Source of the DNA: an uncultured Bacteroidales bacterium | Lineage (GTDB): Bacteria; Bacteroidota; Bacteroidia; Bacteroidales; Paludibacteraceae | Length of the DNA: 15,130 nucleotides | NCBI GenBank assembly: GCA_946619625.1 | Contig: CAMOMF010000177.1 | Location: 1 to 15,130 of the forward strand | Direction: 5' to 3' | Shown: positions 14,025 through 15,130 of the stretch, piece after piece | Position numbering within the stretch: position 1 is the first letter of the stretch | Layout: every line of letters starts with the position of its first letter | Translations under genes and position numbers: made by a program | The notes under the pieces: generated by a model | What the model saw: the letters and a program-made list of their open reading frames with translations, nothing else | Database searches by the model: none | Told to the model about the DNA's origin: nothing

Positions 14025-14978
14025 ATGAAACGTGTATCCGGGAAGACGATATTCAACATCCTGTTGGTGGTGGCAGCGTATGCCTATCTGATTTACACTT
14101 TTATTACATTTGAGAACTATCCGGCACTGATAGCACATTTCCGCCATGCAGGCTGGAAACAATTCGGAGCGCTTGCTGTGGCTGCGGGGTTGATTCCGGT
14201 GAATTTTCTGTGTGAAGCAATCAAGTGGAAGTTTCTGCTTCGCAAACTGGAGCCCATGAGCATAAGAGAGGCGCAGCGTCAGGTGTACTACGGTTTTGTA
14301 GGCGCCATGCTGACACCGGAGCGGTTAGGCGACTATCCGACGCGTGTGACCCGCATTGCAGATAAAAACAAGTGGCTCCCGGCTATTGCGTTGGGTTTTG
14401 TAGGTTCGATGGGACTATCCACAGTGAACATGTCAGGAGGTCTGCTGTCGTTGCTGTTTTCAGGATTGGAGGTAGGTGGAGAGAACAAGGATAAAGTACT
14501 GGTAGTGTCCATTGCGCTACTGGTGTTTTTTGTAGGAGTAGTGCTGCTGTTGCCAGCGTGGGCAAGAAGGAAAGAGACGAGTGTGAAGGGAAATATAGAG
14601 GGGGAGAAGTGGTGGCAGAAAATGCTGTTTATAATGAAAGATTTCGCAGCATGGGAGTTCCCCGCAGTGATTGGTATCTCGCTGCTACGGTATGTGGTGT
14701 ACTGTGCACAGTTACTGCTGGTATTGATATTCTGCGGAGTGAACCTAACTATGGCCCAGTATTTGACCATTATTCCAATACATTATTTGTTTGTGACAGT
14801 AGTGCCGACCGTGCCGGTGGCAGACGCAGCGGTAAGGGGAAGCGTGGGTGTGCTGATTTTCGGGGCGATGACCAGCAACACTGCGGGTGTAGCCATTGCC
14901 GCTATCGTGCTGTGGGTGCTGAACACTATTATCCCTTGTATCATAGGGACGCTGGTAAAACCGAACCAGGCAGAATAA
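14025..14978 (+). CDS. Flippase-like (LPG synthase TM-type) membrane protein
   Basis: A 317-residue polytopic protein resembling the transmembrane region of lysylphosphatidylglycerol synthases (the MprF flippase part; UPF0104/YbhN-like). Hydrophobic segments occur at about 9-28, 45-63, 82-97, 119-145, 158-178, 212-238, 245-265 and 273-310. Family-like spots are the cytoplasmic NFLCEAIKWKFLL, the loop MLTPERLGDYPTR at 95-107 and PTVPVADAAVRGSVGV at 261-276. It has no lysyltransferase domain, so lipid translocation or another lipid-linked transport role is only inferred. It begins 4 bases after the regulator's stop. Nothing resembling a terminator is seen before the repeat array that begins at 14992. 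Confidence 0.82.
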   Translation: MKRVSGKTIFNILLVVAAYAYLIYTFITFENYPALIAHFRHAGWKQFGALAVAAGLIPVNFLCEAIKWKFLLRKLEPMSIREAQRQVYYGFVGAMLTPERLGDYPTRVTRIADKNKWLPAIALGFVGSMGLSTVNMSGGLLSLLFSGLEVGGENKDKVLVVSIALLVFFVGVVLLLPAWARRKETSVKGNIEGEKWWQKMLFIMKDFAAWEFPAVIGISLLRYVVYCAQLLLVLIFCGVNLTMAQYLTIIPIHYLFVTVVPTVPVADAAVRGSVGVLIFGAMTSNTAGVAIAAIVLWVLNTIIPCIIGTLVKPNQAE

Positions 14979-14991
14979 CCGCAGGTTGTTC

Positions 14992-15130
14992 GATAATATC
15001 CTAATAATATCCTAATAATATCCTAATAATAGCATAATAATAACATAATAATATCATAATAATATCATAATAATATCCTAATAATAACATAATAATATCA
15101 TAATAATAACATAATAATATCATAATAATA
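14992..15130. repeat. AT-rich 11-base tandem repeat, runs off the window
   Basis: Twelve 11-base units and a partial one start at 14992. The main forms are AATAATATCCT, AATAATATCAT and AATAATAACAT, with one AATAATAGCAT at 15025. Variation is confined to positions 8-10. The array begins 14 bases after the flippase-like stop and continues beyond 15130. No spacers, so it is not CRISPR-like; 11 is not a multiple of 3, so it is not a coding repeat. Confidence 0.95.

Noticed and set aside
14558..15004. Plus-strand frame of 148 codons overlapping the flippase-like gene
   Set aside because: It lies in another frame of a well-supported membrane protein gene, has no hydrophobic or domain pattern and runs into the repeat array.
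14992..15130. CRISPR array
   Set aside because: Units are 11 bases, contiguous and without unique spacers; there are no cas genes.

Overview
This window looks like a chromosomal segment of a Bacteroidota bacterium, most likely order Bacteroidales. The evidence is the set of gene families (DUF4294, DUF5686, DUF2490, a VTC/DUF4956 pair, an HD-type CCA-adding enzyme, the rbfA–permease–xerD neighbourhood) and four promoters of the Bacteroidota form (TTTG, about 20 bases, TAnnTTTG). Shine-Dalgarno sequences are weak or absent before most starts. Genes are dense, and no transposase, phage gene, CRISPR array, tRNA or rRNA is visible.

Layout. (1) 112-2574, plus strand: three tightly packed genes encode a VTC-type polyphosphate polymerase, a DUF4956 membrane protein with a signal peptide, and a DUF2490 outer-membrane barrel. 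They probably form one transcription unit that starts left of the window. (2) 2637-4088, minus strand: a CCA tRNA nucleotidyltransferase with an HD domain, divergent from (3) a DUF4294 protein and a secreted PL1-type pectate lyase (4209-6673). The latter two are separated by a heptanucleotide repeat array. (4) 6782-7235: rpmH (bL34) with a clear promoter, a long structured leader and a terminator. (5) 7243-7458: two 100-base direct repeats carrying hairpins. (6) 7484-12935: rbfA, a LolC/E-like permease with a TTG start, an unrecognised lipoprotein, xerD and a DUF5686 outer-membrane protein. The last four genes overlap one another by 4 to 11 bases and look translationally coupled. (7) 12999-14978: a promoter embedded in a terminator T-tract, a structured leader, an AraC-family regulator and a flippase-like membrane protein. 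(8) 14992 to the window end: an AT-rich 11-base tandem repeat.

The proteins are mostly housekeeping or common Bacteroidota families, and I do not see a convincing new protein system such as a defence island. The less explained material is between the genes. The rpmH and araC-type genes are preceded by recognisably similar promoter-plus-leader sequences with parallel base pairing. A 50-codon reading frame runs through the rpmH leader and overlaps its start. A duplicated 100-base element keeps a hairpin stem while its loop has diverged. Three intergenic spacers consist of 7-base or 11-base periodic repeats. All functional ideas about these are inference.
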